A stretch of 64,000 nt of DNA from Seriola aureovittata (Eukaryota > Chordata > Actinopteri > Carangiformes > Carangidae): positions 22,992,501 through 23,056,500 of the forward strand of contig NC_079377.1 of assembly GCF_021018895.1 (NCBI RefSeq). The letters run 5' to 3'. This document shows positions 1 through 13,734 of the stretch, in pieces. The notes under the pieces were generated by a model. It did no database searches, was not told where the DNA came from, and saw only the letters and a program-made list of their open reading frames with translations. The first letter of the stretch is position 1, and every line of letters begins with the position of its first letter. A program made the position numbers and the translations under genes.

Positions 1-37
<37 letters not shown>

Positions 38-44
38 CGCGCAG
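1..44 (+). repeat. (GT)n microsatellite ending at a plcb1 splice acceptor
   Basis: An interrupted (GT)n runs into GCGCGCAG, the acceptor of the first visible plcb1 exon. There is no polypyrimidine tract. Confidence 0.9.
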
Positions 45-2735
45 AGGCAGCCCGCTGTTACCACATGTCGTCTTTTGTGGAGACCAAAGCTTTGGAGCAC
101 CTCACAAAGTCACCAGTGGAGTTTGTAGAGTATCCTTGGCAACGGTTACCACAGCTACTCCATACCATAGCAACTGCTTCTACTTCTTCTTTCTCTTTTG
201 ATGCTTTTTTTTTTCTTCTTTTTTTTATGTATAAACCTTCAAAAAAACTCAGTCACTAAGCAACTTTTAATATTAATTTTAATTCACATAGCAACAGCAT
301 TATCTGTGAAAGTCTCTGTAGCGGTGTAATAATACACTCTACTTGAATATATGATGATGATGATGATGAATAAGTGCAGAAACAAGCATTTCTAAAGTTA
401 TACTCATACAGACAATGTTCTGATTGACGTCTTTCTGAGGAAGATGTGTTTGTTTCTGATCTTTGAACTACAGCTGTGTCCTTAACCTTACATTAACCAG
501 ATATAATAAATCCCAGCTGAGTCGTATCTACCCCAAAGGAACCAGAGTCGACTCGTCAAACTTTATGCCTCAGCTCTTCTGGAACGCCGGGTGTCAGCTG
601 GTGGCTCTCAACTATCAAACCATCGGTAAAAAACAACTCCTGCCTGCTGGGCTGTCAATTTACAGACCTTCAAAACAAAGGAATTTAATTTACCTGGATA
701 TTGTAATGATGCTAACAGTTTATGTTGAGATCACACAAATACACAAATGTAATACGTACATATATTGAATTTCCATATATGAAATATACATTTTTATTTT
801 ATATGTACATGTATGTAAGAATTATAAATTAAACCTCTTAGAAATTGGAACAATTTCATATATTGACATATATATCTAGCCTATACAAATACATACATTT
901 ATGTATGTGTGCTTATATTGTAGACAGATGTTTCACAGCCAGTAAAGTCAGTGTTTGTTAATATTATAAACAGTAGGGTCTGAGACCACTTTGAAATTGA
1001 TAAGAAAAACATATATAAACATATATATTTTTCTAACGTGTGTTGTTTTAATAAAATTGCATAAATAAATTGAATATATAATGTTTTTACATAAAAAACA
1101 TATGTATTGTATGTTAATCATCACATAGATATTTTTGATATATACATATATATATATATATACACATTTTACATATTTCATATATGTTATAAACGTATAT
1201 CTTCTTATATCCAGAGGAAGTATATATGTGATAATAATATATCCCCTTATAGGTGACATATGTGGCTCTTAAAATAGGGATATATACTGTATGTCATATA
1301 TTACATTTTAGTTTGGGACTTAACATCGTCTGGACCAAAATGAATAGAATCAACTTCATTAATCCGTTTCCTGTTTGCAACAACTGGAGTGCAACAGCTG
1401 AAGCTCTGAGCTCTTATATTCGTAACATCAGCTCTCTGTTCCAGATCTGTCCATGCAGCTGAACCTCTTCATGTTTGAGTACAACGGTCGCAGCGGCTAC
1501 AGACTGAAGCCGGAGTTCATGAGGCGGCCGGACAAACACTTTGACCCTTTCACAGAAAACACAGTGGACGGCATCGTAGCTAACATGATCTCTGTGAAGG
1601 TAAACCTGCACGTTGGAGCATCTTATAATGTACGATTGTGTGAAAATCCTGGTGTTGTTATCACAGGAAGTCGGAAATGTTCAAAATCTGACATAAAAAG
1701 GCTTTAAGACGTTGACTACACCGCTGCATATTCCTGCAGCCCTCGAGGGAATACAGGCTGACACGTTCGGTCTGTGTCTCTGCGTGTCCCAGGTGATTTC
1801 AGGCCAGTTCCTGACTGAGCGGCGGGTGGGCGTGTACGTGGAGGTGGAGATGTTTGGACTTCCTGTGGACACCAGGAGGAAGGCGCTGAAGACCAAAACC
1901 TCCCAAAACAACAACGCCATCAACCCGGTGTGGGACGAAGAGCCCATCGTCTTCAAAAAGGTGAGATTTGTAACGGAGACGCAGGAGGGAACAGCTGAGT
2001 GGAAACACGTCTCAATGCTGATACTGTCTGATCCATCTGTTGACAGGTGATTCTTCCCACTCTGGCCTCTCTGAGAATCGCTGCTTTTGAGGAAGGAGGA
2101 AAGTTTATCGGTCATCGGATTATTCCAGTGTCTGCCATCCGACCAGGTGATGAGTCATATTTATTTTATCCCTTTTATCCTGAACTTTCTCTTTGACACA
2201 AATGGGACAATCATATGTGACTCTGGATAAACAGGGATGTAACCTGAAACTAATCTCTGTGTTTCAGTTTATCTCTTGCTTGTGTAAATTCAGCACAACG
2301 GCAGAAAACTCTGTAAAAACTTTCCTGACGTGGGATGAGAATTTATTACCACTGCGCTGTGTCAGACAGTAAAACAGCACATTTCTTTACATGCAAATGT
2401 TACACATTATTACTTTAATCTCTAACTTGAAAGAAAATATGTTATAAATATTTCTCTTCCTGTTGCAGACTGCATCCAGTCTCCCACTGTTTTCAAAAAC
2501 ACATTACAAACAGCTGCTGTTTTCAAATGTCACTCACCACTTTCAATAAAATAACAGTTTTGTCCTGACATAATGTGCATGAGTGATGTTTGGAGTGAAC
2601 TCAGCTGCACCTCTCTCTCTCTGTCTCTCTCTCTCTGTCTCTCTCTGTCTCTGTCTCTCTCTCTCTCTCGCTGTCTCTGTCTCTCTCTCTGTCTCTGTCT
2701 CTCTCTGTCTCTCTCTCTGTCTCTCTCTCTCTCTG

Positions 2736-2809
<74 letters not shown>

Positions 2810-2827
2810 GCTGTCTCTGTCTCTCTG

Positions 2828-2860
<33 letters not shown>

Positions 2861-2867
2861 GTCTCTG

Positions 2868-2907
<40 letters not shown>

Positions 2908-4987
2908 GCTGTCTCTGTCTCTCTCTCTCTCTGTCTCTCTCTGTCTCTGTCTCTCTCTCTCTCTGTGTCTCTCTCTCTCTCTGTCCCTCTCTCTCTCTCT
3001 GTCTCTCTCTCCCTCTCCCTCTCCCTCTCTCTCTCTCCCTCCTCTTATTCCCTGAATAATCCAAACACACATCACATCAGCCTGTGTGTTGTTTCCTTCA
3101 GGTTATCGTTACATCGGCCTGAGGAATGAGAAGAATCAGTCTCTGATTCTACCGGCTGTGTTCGTCTACATCGAGGTCAAAGACTACGTCCCAGACACCT
3201 TTGCAGGTACAAACGGCGGTAACTTTTTCCCCTGAGATCTGATCTCGACAGAGAATACATTTTTTGATTTTAATGACCCTGCAGCCTTTTCTCATGTCAG
3301 GTTGTTTAAACTTGTTCCAGTTACAGTTTGCAAACATTATTAAAATGTGCCGGAGCAGCGGCTTAAACACAGCTGGAGTTTCATTCGTTTCATTAATATA
3401 CTGAAGACAAATCTTAAAAAGAGTTTAGTTTCCCCATAAAAGGCCTCAAATTATGTTAAAGTATGAAGCTTAAGGTTTCAAATTCACCTGTCCAGTGTAA
3501 TGCTGCCTATGCAGGTCCAGGTCACATTAATTTAATTCATATTATTAGAAATGATTGCTGTATAATTATGGGAAGTACTGACAAATATGTGATATAATGA
3601 TAAATACTTCTAAGCCATGTTGGTCCATGCTTTCAGCTCTGGAGCACAACTCCTCCCTCTGTATTCATGTGGTTCTTTATATTTTCTTCTCCAGATGTGA
3701 TCGAGGCTCTGTCCAACCCCATTCGATATGTCAACCTGCTGGAGCAGAGGTCCAAACAGCTGGCGGCTCTGACTCTGGAGGACGGGGAGGAGGAGACTCA
3801 GACTGAGGTCGGTCCTGTTTCTGCTGTTTCTAGCCTGCGTCCCGGAGGCTGAACACGCGGCTGTAATTCATGTGGGTGTTGTTCTTCAGGATGAAGCCGA
3901 CAGCTGTGCAGAGCGGAAGAACGACCTGAAATCAGCTCCACTGGAAAACGGACTCAGCCCCGCCCCTGGTCCTGCAGGACACACCCCCATCGCCACGACG
4001 CCCAAAGCTTCCGCAGCCAATCAGCAAACAGCGACGACAGGTAGCGTCCACCTACAAGCAAGGAAACCCACCCCTGCGTTCAAAGATGTTGATGTGTTAC
4101 TATCAACGCAGTCGTCATAATGATACTAGCAATAATTTAGGTTTTTATTAATGTTAAGAAAAACTGACGTTGATTCTCTCCTCTCTGTTTTAGAGGCACC
4201 GAAACCTGCAGCAAAGACTGAGGACCTGGTGTTAAGTGTTTTGATAGGTCAGTAATGGTCATTATGCTGTTAAACAATTTCCTGATATGAAGTCAATCAA
4301 TCAATTAATCCTGGAAAAACTGACATTATCATGGATGTTTTTAGAGGGACGAAAACTTTAACTAAAGAGCAGCTAATTTCAATTAAGACAAAACTCAATC
4401 TTGATTTTTATTTTACTTCGGTAAAGTTTAAATGACTCAAGTGTGGAAAAAACATCTTATTAAAAGCCTTTAAGGACTACAAGTACAAAATAAATCACTA
4501 TATTACCCTATGTTGAAGAGGACATACAAACAGACAACAACAACAATAAAAACTCACATGATTATAAATAAAAGTAGGTCTACATAGTGTCTGGTTTGTG
4601 TAAAGTGTTTAATTGATGCTGCTTTTTTTAATCCATTTATATAATAAAAGATCCAATTTCTGTTTTGTTTTTTTGTTGCTTGAGACTTTATAAAAGTTAA
4701 ACATCTGAATTTTCAGTGGCGATTGATTAAAATTGATATCAATAATGTGAAATAACTTACAATTCATTCTTATCAAGGTCTGTTAATACTCTGTGCTGTG
4801 TGGCGACAGATGTCCCAGTGTGCACCATAGAGAGTCTGCAGCAGAGCAAGGTTTACCAGAAGGAGCAGAGACGTCAGTTCAAAGAGCTGAAGGAGTTGGT
4901 AAGAAGACACCAGAAGAAAACGTCGGAGCTGCTGCGAGAGTTCAACAACAAGTACAAGAAAACGGCCAGACAGTGCAGCAAGAGCCG

Positions 4988-5039
<52 letters not shown>

Positions 5040-5178
5040 CGTGTTATTGCCTATTAGCTTCTGTCTCTTCTCGTCATTTTATTTTGAAATTGAGTTCACA
5101 GGAAAAATGTCATGTCATTGTGGCGTATACTAAAATAAAAAGTCCGGAGGAAATCTATAATTTTCCCTGTGTTTATGT

Positions 5179-5244
<66 letters not shown>

Positions 5245-7693
5245 CATCAGGGGTTCGTGTTCGGACAGTGAGAAAGACGAACGCCTCCAGCAGCTGAGAG
5301 ACGAGCAGCAGCAGCAGCTTCTGGCTCTGAGGCAGGAGCAGTACTACAGTCAGAAGTATCTGCAGAGAGAACATATAAAAACGGTAAAGCTGACCGTGAC
5401 CTTTGACACGGGAAGTTCAAAACTAAACTCTGTGTTAAAGTGTGATTTTCTGTTTCCTCCAGCTGACGGAGCGACTCAGCAGTCTGGCGGAGGAGAGTCA
5501 CAACAGCCAGATGAAGAAGCTCAAAGACATCTGTGACAAGTAAGATAAAGATCTGTCTCCTGAGTGCGCACATTTTGCTTCAGCTTGTTTGATTTCTGTG
5601 AGGAATCACACAAGGAGTTGAGCTCCTTTCATAACTGCCAGAAGAAGAGCAGCTGTTCCAGCTGTTCCCGGCTGCAGCAGGTTGGTTTCTTGACATCAAA
5701 CGTGAGAAGTAACATTTACTCAACTTCTGAACTGAAGTATAACTTTGAGGTATTTGTACTTTACTTGAGTATTTCCAGTTTAAGCTACTTTATACTTCTA
5801 ATACAATGCAGATGGAAATACCACACTCCCATTAAAAAACATCATCTCAAGACCCCTCGGATTTATCTGCCCCCCGGACGAAGAACCACTAGACTGAACT
5901 TGTTGTAATACTTCTGTACTTTTACTTTTCATGTAGGACTTATATTAGGACTTAGTACTATATACTTTTACTTAAGTATCTCTTCCATCACTGCTCGCCA
6001 TGCTTATAGTATGTCCAAGATGAAATTCATGCCATGAAACTTACACTTCAGATTTATAGAGCAGTTACCAAAAAAAATAAAGTTAAAAAGCTGCTTTTTA
6101 GTGGCTTAAGATTAAAAGAAGAGACAATAAAACATGTCGTCTTCCCTCAGATGATGTCAGGGAGATAAATCGGATAAATCCTGGAGTTGGATGATTTATC
6201 TGTTCACATCAAATTGTTGCAGAGGCTCCTTTATGGAGCTTGATGACGGTTTCTTCTAAAAAACCACCTGCTGTGACAGCAGCTATCTTCAGGTTTTAGC
6301 AATGTCACTTGAGGATTTCTAGTTGATGGTTGAATGTAAAGACTCCCTGGACCTGAACTCTTTGGGGGATATTTCTATTTCAGTGTGAGCCGAGACTTTT
6401 ACCTGGTGCACTTCCAACGACTTTGTAATTTAGGAGAACTTAATACCAGGTTGTTCCTTCCTCCCCCCACTGTTAGCTCTAATGTTTTTCCTGCTGCTGC
6501 TGCAGGGAGAAAAAAGAGCTGAAGAGACAGATGGATCGAAGGAGGACAGAGAAGATCAACCAAGCGAAGACCAAAGAGAAGCATCTGGCTGAGGAGTACG
6601 ATCCATAAACACACACACACACACACATACACACACGCCGATATTTATCCACTACCCCTCACCCTAGATACCCGCTGCAGCTCCTTCATCTCCTTCATGC
6701 ACAGATTCCTCCAGCAAGTTTTGTCAGATTTAGTCAAACTCAACCGAGCTCAACCCATCTGTCTGTGTGTTCCCAGGGAGAAGATTGAGATCAATAAGTC
6801 CTACGTCAATGAAGTCGTCCAGAACATAAAACGGGTGAGCGGAGGATGATGAATCTGGGTTAGAGGAATTTTTCACGGGCTTTTCTATAGACTGAATCCT
6901 GCAGAGACGGTGATGAAAATTTTATGGCTTGAGCGCTGTCTCTCTGTGTAGCTGTTAGCTGTGTCTGTCTGCAGTCATGAAACGCTTCAAAAGTCTCTTT
7001 GACTGTCTGTCTGTCTTTTCTGTCTCCAGCTCGAGGAGACTCAGACAAAGCGCCACGATCAGCTGGTGGAGCAGCACAACGGGCTCCTGCAGGAGATTCA
7101 AGACCAGAAACCAAAGGTACAACACGAGTGGAAATCCTCTCTCCAGCTTCCCACCGTGGCCTGATTTATGAAGTTAATTTATTCGTTGTCCTGCCCTCGT
7201 GAAATGCACCACCTACCACTTTGAATATTTCACACTTGAATGTGCTACACAGCAAGAAATGTCTTATACACGAGGCTCCAACCTGCTGCTGCTGCTGCTC
7301 CACACCCACACAGTTTAGGATCAGTACTGACGTCAACACGGGCCGTTTGAGTGATGCAGTGCGCCCTCTGGCAGCCATATTGGAGCCGTTCAAACGTTTG
7401 GCAGTAATGGCTGACAACAGCTGGTTGAATTTCTCAACACAAGGCAAATAAACAAGCAAATTTCTGTGTTGTTTCTGACCGGGGAACTGAGTCATCACAG
7501 ATATGTCTCACTGATTCACCGTTCTCTTGTCTCACTGCAGCTGCAGGGCACCATCGAGGCAGAGTTTCAGGAGAAGTTCCAGTGTTTGCCCGGAGAGATT
7601 CAAGACTTCCTGCAGGACAGGAAGACAGAGGTCAGAGGTCACAGCAAGTCCCGGCCATCAACCCCTCACGAAACTCTGTCAGAGGAGGACTGA
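45..7693 (+). CDS. plcb1: Phospholipase C-beta, PLCB1-like (3' part, 16 coding exons)
   Basis: This is a Gq-regulated phosphoinositide phospholipase that cleaves PIP2 to IP3 and diacylglycerol at the plasma membrane. Coding exons: 45-129, 501-625, 1445-1599, 1793-1960, 2047-2146, 3102-3206, 3695-3807, 3890-4040, 4194-4247, 4810-4987, 5251-5383, 5463-5539, 6506-6595, 6777-6834, 7030-7116, 7541-7693. All join in frame to give about 609 residues, starting inside the catalytic Y-box ([41 protein letters not shown]). A C2 domain follows (about residues 120-245; [24 protein letters not shown]). Next comes the PLCB linker ([19 protein letters not shown]) and a long Glu/Lys-rich coiled coil ([35 protein letters not shown]), the Gq-binding and dimerisation region. 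The motif KTEDL..SVL and the coiled coil fit PLCB1 better than PLCB2, 3 or 4. The protein ends in LSEED, with no PDZ ligand like that of human PLCB1a, so an alternative last exon is possible. The X-box and N-terminal PH/EF-hand regions lie outside the window. Confidence 0.9.
741..1309. repeat. AT-rich dispersed repeat, copy 1 (plcb1 intron)
   Basis: This segment matches 39558-40159 in order and orientation. Both open with ACACAAATGTAATAC, share ATTGAATTTCCATATATGAA and TAGAAATTGGAA, and end near GTCATATATTACATTT. It lies wholly inside a plcb1 intron. Confidence 0.8.
2613..3048 (+). repeat. plcb1: (CT)n/(CTGT) polypyrimidine tract in a plcb1 intron
   Basis: About 435 bases of CT with scattered CTGT units. 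It lies in the intron between coding exons 2047-2146 and 3102-3206, ending about 50 bases before the acceptor. The long open frames across it are low-complexity artefacts. Confidence 0.95.
4988..5250 (+). repeat. plcb1: plcb1 intron with (AC)n at its 5' end and (GT)n at its 3' end
   Basis: This 263-base intron starts GTACACAC with (CA)n to 5038 and ends with (GT)n from 5180 to 5243, then TCATCAG. The two tracts are perfectly complementary in the RNA and could pair to bring the splice sites together. Confidence 0.9.
5700..6000. repeat. Degenerate teleost interspersed repeat (ACTTTTACTTAAGTA family)
   Basis: Phrases such as GAGGTATTTGTACTTTACTT, GCTACTTTATACTTCTAATA and CTTTTACTTAAGTATCTCTT are typical of an abundant percomorph interspersed repeat. 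It lies inside a plcb1 intron. The family assignment is from memory of fish genomes. Confidence 0.5.
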
Positions 7694-7969
7694 AGAAGCA
7701 TGAAGAGGAAGGATCGATGAAAATCAAGAAAGTGCAGGAAGAAAGAGGAAGGAAGAAAAAGGCAGTGAGGGAGTAAAGAAAAGAAGAGATATTAAGATTA
7801 TAAAGACTGTTACTTTTCTTTTTAATGGACGAATGCTTTAACAGTTTTTTAAATTCCATTCTAGCATGCACTTTGCTGTTCTTCAGCATTTAATCAGAAC
7901 ACATTTAGTCTTAATTTCTGCTATTTTGACAGACAACTGAAACCCAACGGTTTGTACTGCATGACAACC

Positions 7970-8031
<62 letters not shown>
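7970..8031 (+). repeat. (TATC)n microsatellite
   Basis: A near-perfect tetranucleotide run of about 15 units downstream of plcb1. Confidence 0.95.
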
Positions 8032-9055
8032 GACAGTTTGTGCAATGTATTTCTCTTGAACATACATCAGACTCGAGGCCCATCTCTATTTCATATACAC
8101 ACACGGAGACGTCAAACAGTCGCTACAAATCCAAACCACACGTTTATTTATCTTCTTATTAGCCCACTAGCTCAACGTGGTTGCCACAGCAACCTGGTCG
8201 ACAGTGGTCAGAATCAAACACACGGCGATGCTAATACGCTTAGAAAGGAAACAGTATTACAATCTTATTGTTTTAAACTTTCGTATTGTTCTTTTTTTCT
8301 TTCACGCTCACACAGTTGCGCACATTCCCACTTGGAAGCTGCCCAGTACGACCACAGCCTGACGTGATCTGGCCTCTGAGCAGTTTAACTGGAGCAGATG
8401 GAGGTTAATGGTTTTAGCTCACAGGCTCCTCAGCTGTGGTGATGACGGGGGGGGGGGGCACATGCTGCTCTCCACCCACATTTATCCACCACATCTTCCT
8501 GCTGGTCTAAAACTGAGAAAATACGGTACAATGACATATATTATTGCACACTATCATAATATAACACATATACTATGTCATATGAATACTTATACTTTAT
8601 TATGAATATTGTATACTTTTAATGATACTGGAAAACACACACACACACACACACACAATTCATTTTCAATAGGAGCTGAATTTTGTGATATTTATTTATC
8701 TATTTATTTTATTTTATTTTAGGCTCATGGTTTCATGCAATAAATCAATGCATCTAATGTCATGTAATATTTCAAGAGTATGTTACCGGCCCTTTCTTTT
8801 TTTTGTGTGTGTGTGTGTGTATTGTACCTTAGGGTGGTTGTTCATGTAGAAGCTTAACAATCATCCATATAACCGGTAAGACCTTCACGGGGGTGAAGGC
8901 CTCATTCAGAATATTTATGAGTGTGTTAACACACTTGTTGTAGAGCGATCATCGGCATGAGTTTAATGTGATGAGGGAGGATAAAGGGAGCAGACTCAGA
9001 AACGACCTGTCTGCACTTTGTGTTTTACAAGATTTATGCCAGAATACCCCTGGAT

Positions 9056-9058
9056 CAT

Positions 9059-9093
<35 letters not shown>

Positions 9094-9095
9094 TT
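9056..9095 (+). repeat. (TTTA)n microsatellite
   Basis: About ten units of TTTA in the plcb1-napb interval. A second (TTTA)n lies at 11106-11153. Confidence 0.9.
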
Positions 9096-11190
9096 CATTC
9101 ATGAGGTTTGTGGGAAAATGTGTCAAGGGCAGATTCAGCTAAGAAACAGAAATTAATACAATAATATTATAGCATGACAGTTAACTTAAGACTTTTGTGG
9201 ATTTATGGATCATCAGACTTTTACTCACATAATGTTTAAGGAAAGGGAGAGGATTGGCACAGAAAGATTAAAGGACTAAGAACATGTTTTATTTTGGGGG
9301 GGTGTTGGCGAATGAACCCATTTTTGATTTGTTTTCTGAAGTTTTCTGACCAGTAGCAGCAACATCCCCAGAGTTTTCTCGGACTGCTGCACAAACGGTC
9401 GGACAGCTGTCAGATGTGGAGCCAAAGACTCTGCTGCCGCTGCATGATTTATTTGTTTCGATGTGAAAGTTGTTTTAACATAGTTATCACCCTGATGAAT
9501 GTTTCTTTATTTACAGTATTTATTGTTGATAATTCAGTAACAAGAGCGTCATTTATAAAACTGTTTCAGACTTCTTTTTGTAAAAAAAATGTAAAATGAA
9601 TGGAGCTTGTGACTCTTTGTACAGTGATCCTCCAGAAGATTATTGGTTGGAACATTTTCCATGTTTTGTTTTTCCTCTAGACTTAAACAACTAAGGCTTA
9701 AGCTGCGTTCAACAACCTTTTCTCAGAGAATCTTGGCTTTAAATTGAAGCCACTGTTGAACGATCTTGTACCTGACCTACACTGCAATTGATTCAGATTC
9801 AGCTGCAAAATTAAAGTTCATAACTAAATTATCTGTTAAAACATGTTCATGTCCAGGTTCTCCAGCAAAACGCCTTGTTGAACGCACCCCAGCTTTAGTG
9901 ATTAAACTGAGCATGCTTTACTGTCTTAGATTTCTCCACCTGTTTAATCGTTTCCTGGTTTTACTGAATGCTATTTTAAGACCGATTGAAAGACCATTAA
10001 AACATTTGATCTAAAATGATTTGTAATCAATTAATATTCCCGTGTCACAGTCCTAGAACGATGCTGTATTTGCTTTTCAGCGCTCAGTGTGTTGTGGGAA
10101 GATGCTTCATATGAAGTGTATGAAAGGAGGAAGTTTGGTTCCATCAGACCCAGAGTATAATAGGTTTAATTACTGTTGTCACCCACATCATGACGAATCC
10201 ACCATGTCCGTGTTTCTTCACAAAACGTTGCTGTTGTAGTGACTTTGTGTACGAGCAGGATAATGTGGGTTTTCACAGAGAGGCGGTGAACTGTAGTTGT
10301 CATGGAGGAGGAAGATGGAGGAGGCTTTTCAAGCTGGGAGGCGGTCTGTCGTGTTTTCTTATTACAATGAAACACACTGGATTTATTGGAAGAACTTTCT
10401 GCCTGTAGATATAACAGTGTAGTATTTAGTAAACTAAGCAACATGACATAAGAATGTTTATGTTGAGGTCTTAATTTACCTGTCCGTACAATTTCATCTC
10501 TCTTCCACAATGTGTTTCTTGTGTGTTGTTTTGTTGTGTTATTACCTCACTGGCTAATACATTTGTTCTTTGTCAAGATTCGACAGTTTCCAAACCAAAT
10601 ATCTGAATTTCATTTCCAGAAAAATTTTCTTTTCTTTCTTTTTTTTATCTAATGCAACAGTGATCTTTGAGATTACAGCTGCATGAATCCATATTTATCC
10701 AACATTAATGGATCAACTGTTAGATTATTCACTCGTTAATAATTTGAGTCCCATCAGATAAAGGTTAAAACCCAAATAGAATAAACTGAAGATACTGAAC
10801 TGTTAAAGTCATGAAAAACAAAATGCTAATTCTCAAACAGATGGCTCGGTCCTGCGCAGTCACAGCTCAATAATATCATTAAACGTTCTGCCTGACAACT
10901 CACAAATTTATTTTTTATAATAATATAATTTTATAAATGTATTAAATTTATTATTTGGAAGGAGACGCTGCTGAAAATTGTCAACGCCACAAATAAAATC
11001 CAACTCATCACATCTCTATTGTTGGTGTCAGAAATATGAGAGATGGATATCAAGGCACATAAAGTGAAAATGATCTGTAATTAGAAAATATGTTGAACCT
11101 ACCCTTTATTTATTTATTTATTTATTTATTTATTTGTTTATTTGTTTATTTGTTGATTGATCGCACCGGTCAGTAGTCATTCCTATTCTT

Positions 11191-11398
11191 TCCAGCAGAT
11201 GGCGGTAAGGAGCCGCGAATGATCTTTCTCTCTCGCCGTAGAAGAAGAGCCGCAGCCTCTCAGCATCAGCACCAGCAGAGACATCCCCCTCCTCTCCTCT
11301 CCTCTCTCCTCTCTGCTCTCCTCTGCTCCTCTCCGTCCACTGCGGAACATCGGCCTGTTTTCTTCCCATCCCTCCGCCAGCGGCAGACCCAGCTCGCC
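11191..11398 (+). promoter_or_regulatory. napb: Probable napb promoter / 5' UTR
   Basis: This GC- and CT-rich stretch lies directly upstream of the napb start codon. It follows a (TTTA)n tract and includes GATGGCGG near 11198, which resembles a YY1 core motif, and long CCTCTC runs typical of a TATA-less 5' UTR. The transcription start is not determined. Confidence 0.4.
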
Positions 11399-11951
11399 AT
11401 GGACAACTCCGGCAAAGAGAAGGAGGCCATGCAGCTGATGGCTGAAGCCGACAAAAAGGTCAAAGCGTCCGGATCCTTCCTGGGAGGGATGTTCGGGTAA
11501 AAGGATGCTTTCATTCTCTTCCTTGTCTCTGTTTACCTCTCTCTCTCTCTCTCTCTCTCCCTCTCTCTCTCTCCCTCTCTCTCTCTTTGGTATGGGGGAG
11601 GGATTCGTGCACGCAGGGCCCATTAAACCTGTCATGTGTTTCTGCTTTTCTTCGCCACAATAATATTCCTAAAAAAATGTCCCCATAGCGTGTCTGTAAT
11701 GCCCAGTACTGAGCTTCAGAGGCCTGATCAGATGCATTGATCAATTTTGTGATTTATCGTCTTAATATTCGTGTGATCTGTTCTTTACATTCCTGTAACT
11801 TTCACTGTGACATTGCGTCCTTCTGAAAGATTTATCCAAGGGTTCATATGGCGCCTTCAGCTCTGGGGTAAAAATCTGAGCAGTCATCGCAGATAATGTG
11901 GCCTGCGTGTCGTGGCCTGACACGCAAGAGAAATGTAAATGTGGTTCTACA

Positions 11952-11983
<32 letters not shown>

Positions 11984-12119
11984 GGCTGCGGCGGCGGCGG
12001 CGGGAAGGATGTGAGCGTGAGGCCGTGCCAGGGATGCAGGGAGGCGGGGAGAGCAGCGCAGTCAGGACGGTGTGCGAAGAAAACAGTCGGTGGTGGTGGT
12101 GGTGGTGGTGATGCGGGGG

Positions 12120-12172
<53 letters not shown>

Positions 12173-13672
12173 CGTGTGTGTGCGTGCGTGCGTGTGCGTG
12201 TGTGTCTGCGCAACCGGATGGATGGGAGTGGGCTGGTGGCCTTCATGTGTTTGGGAGGGGTTGATGTTTACAAGTAAAATGCAAACACATAGACAGATAG
12301 ATACAAGAAACATAACATTTAATAAAATTAAACTCATGCAACATAAAAATGTATTTCACAAACATAAAAGAACAATGCAGTGACAATAAAGTAAAAACCA
12401 CTCTTCCCAAGTCTTTCTCAACAATTTATATCTTTATCATATACAGTTCAGTTCTATAGATAAATAACATGATTGTATTTCCCTTAATCAGACAAAATCT
12501 ATCCCAAAATCTGAGAAGTGAAATGGGTCACATCTGTTTCCCCCACATGGGCAACAGCATGATTCTTGTTTTTTGTTTTTAATGAGCCTCAGCCCCAAGA
12601 TAAGAGATGAGCCAAATTCAGTTGGGGGTCATTTAGTGATGTCACCATTGTATTTCAGTAATAATAATAATTGTGTATGAATTCATTTGTAGAAACTATA
12701 GACTTTTCATACTGTCACTGTGAAGCCTGGTGCAGATACAGGCGTTCTTCCTGGACATTAGGCTGTTTGGAAATGCCCGCAGTCTCTGCAGTTTATTTCT
12801 GCACACTCATGCTGTAGAATGGGGCATTTTTTTTGTAGCTGGAAAAAGCCACTTAATGTCAATTAATGAAGAAAATATCGAGTCATCATTCTATTATATT
12901 GTATTTACGTATGGAAAGAATCTTTTCTTCTTCATTTTTGTGCAAACAGGTTGTTAATATCTTTGTTTCCACTCTAAGACGCTGACTGTCACATTTTCAC
13001 CTGAAGTGAAAACAACTAAATGGAGGAAATCATCTTCAGTGTCTATGAATGCACAGACACATTCATCTATAACTAATGGCTAGTAATTGTTAGACTAGAT
13101 ATAATAGAGAAAGGCCTATTATGGTGGATAAAATGCACACACACACTTATTTATTTGTAAAGATCAGATCATGAGACGTTGCTTCAGTGTCCAGACACAC
13201 AGCTGCAAAGTGGATGTTCTGTTCAATGGAGAATGATGCAAACACTGTGTGAACTAGTTCATGTTGCAGTCACATGGTCTCAGATCTAACATGTACAGTA
13301 GCAGGCTGGATGAGAATCGAATGCTCAAATTAACAATTTCAATTAGGAAAGAAAAGATTGCATTTGAGTTTTACAGGATCTTTGTTCATGCTGCAGAAAA
13401 ATAGAAATAAAAAAACACATCAAATTATCCTCATGTGAGCAGATTATGAGAGAGCTTCAGCTGCAGGGCGTCTGTATCCTCACAATGATGTCCTTCAGCT
13501 GGACACGGCTGCATGCTAATTTAAAACACGCTTTCATTTCAAAGTCCGACTCGTTTCAACATTAAAGTGAATGCTTCGAAAAATGAAGCATTTTTTTTTA
13601 TATTTGGAATGCGTCACAAATTCAAGAGGTCAAGAAGCTGGAAATGATTCATTTTTTCTCTCTCTCTCTGTC

Positions 13673-13734
<62 letters not shown>

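Larger units (their letters stand above)
7694..11190. other. plcb1 3' UTR and plcb1-napb intergenic region
   Basis: No coding region is visible. The first part is probably plcb1 3' UTR. An AATAAA at 8739-8744 is a possible poly(A) signal, but nothing else confirms it. The interval holds a (TATC)n tract, a (TTTA)n tract, a poly-G run at 8448-8457 and otherwise AT-rich unique sequence. Confidence 0.45.

Noticed and set aside
2530..3075. Long open frames on both strands (Ser/Leu or Arg/Glu repeats)
   Set aside because: They are produced by the (CT)n/(CTGT) tract inside a plcb1 intron. There is no codon structure beyond the repeat.
11947..12337. Open frames in several frames over (CTG)n, (TGG)n and (GT)n
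   Set aside because: They are simple-repeat translations within napb intron 1.
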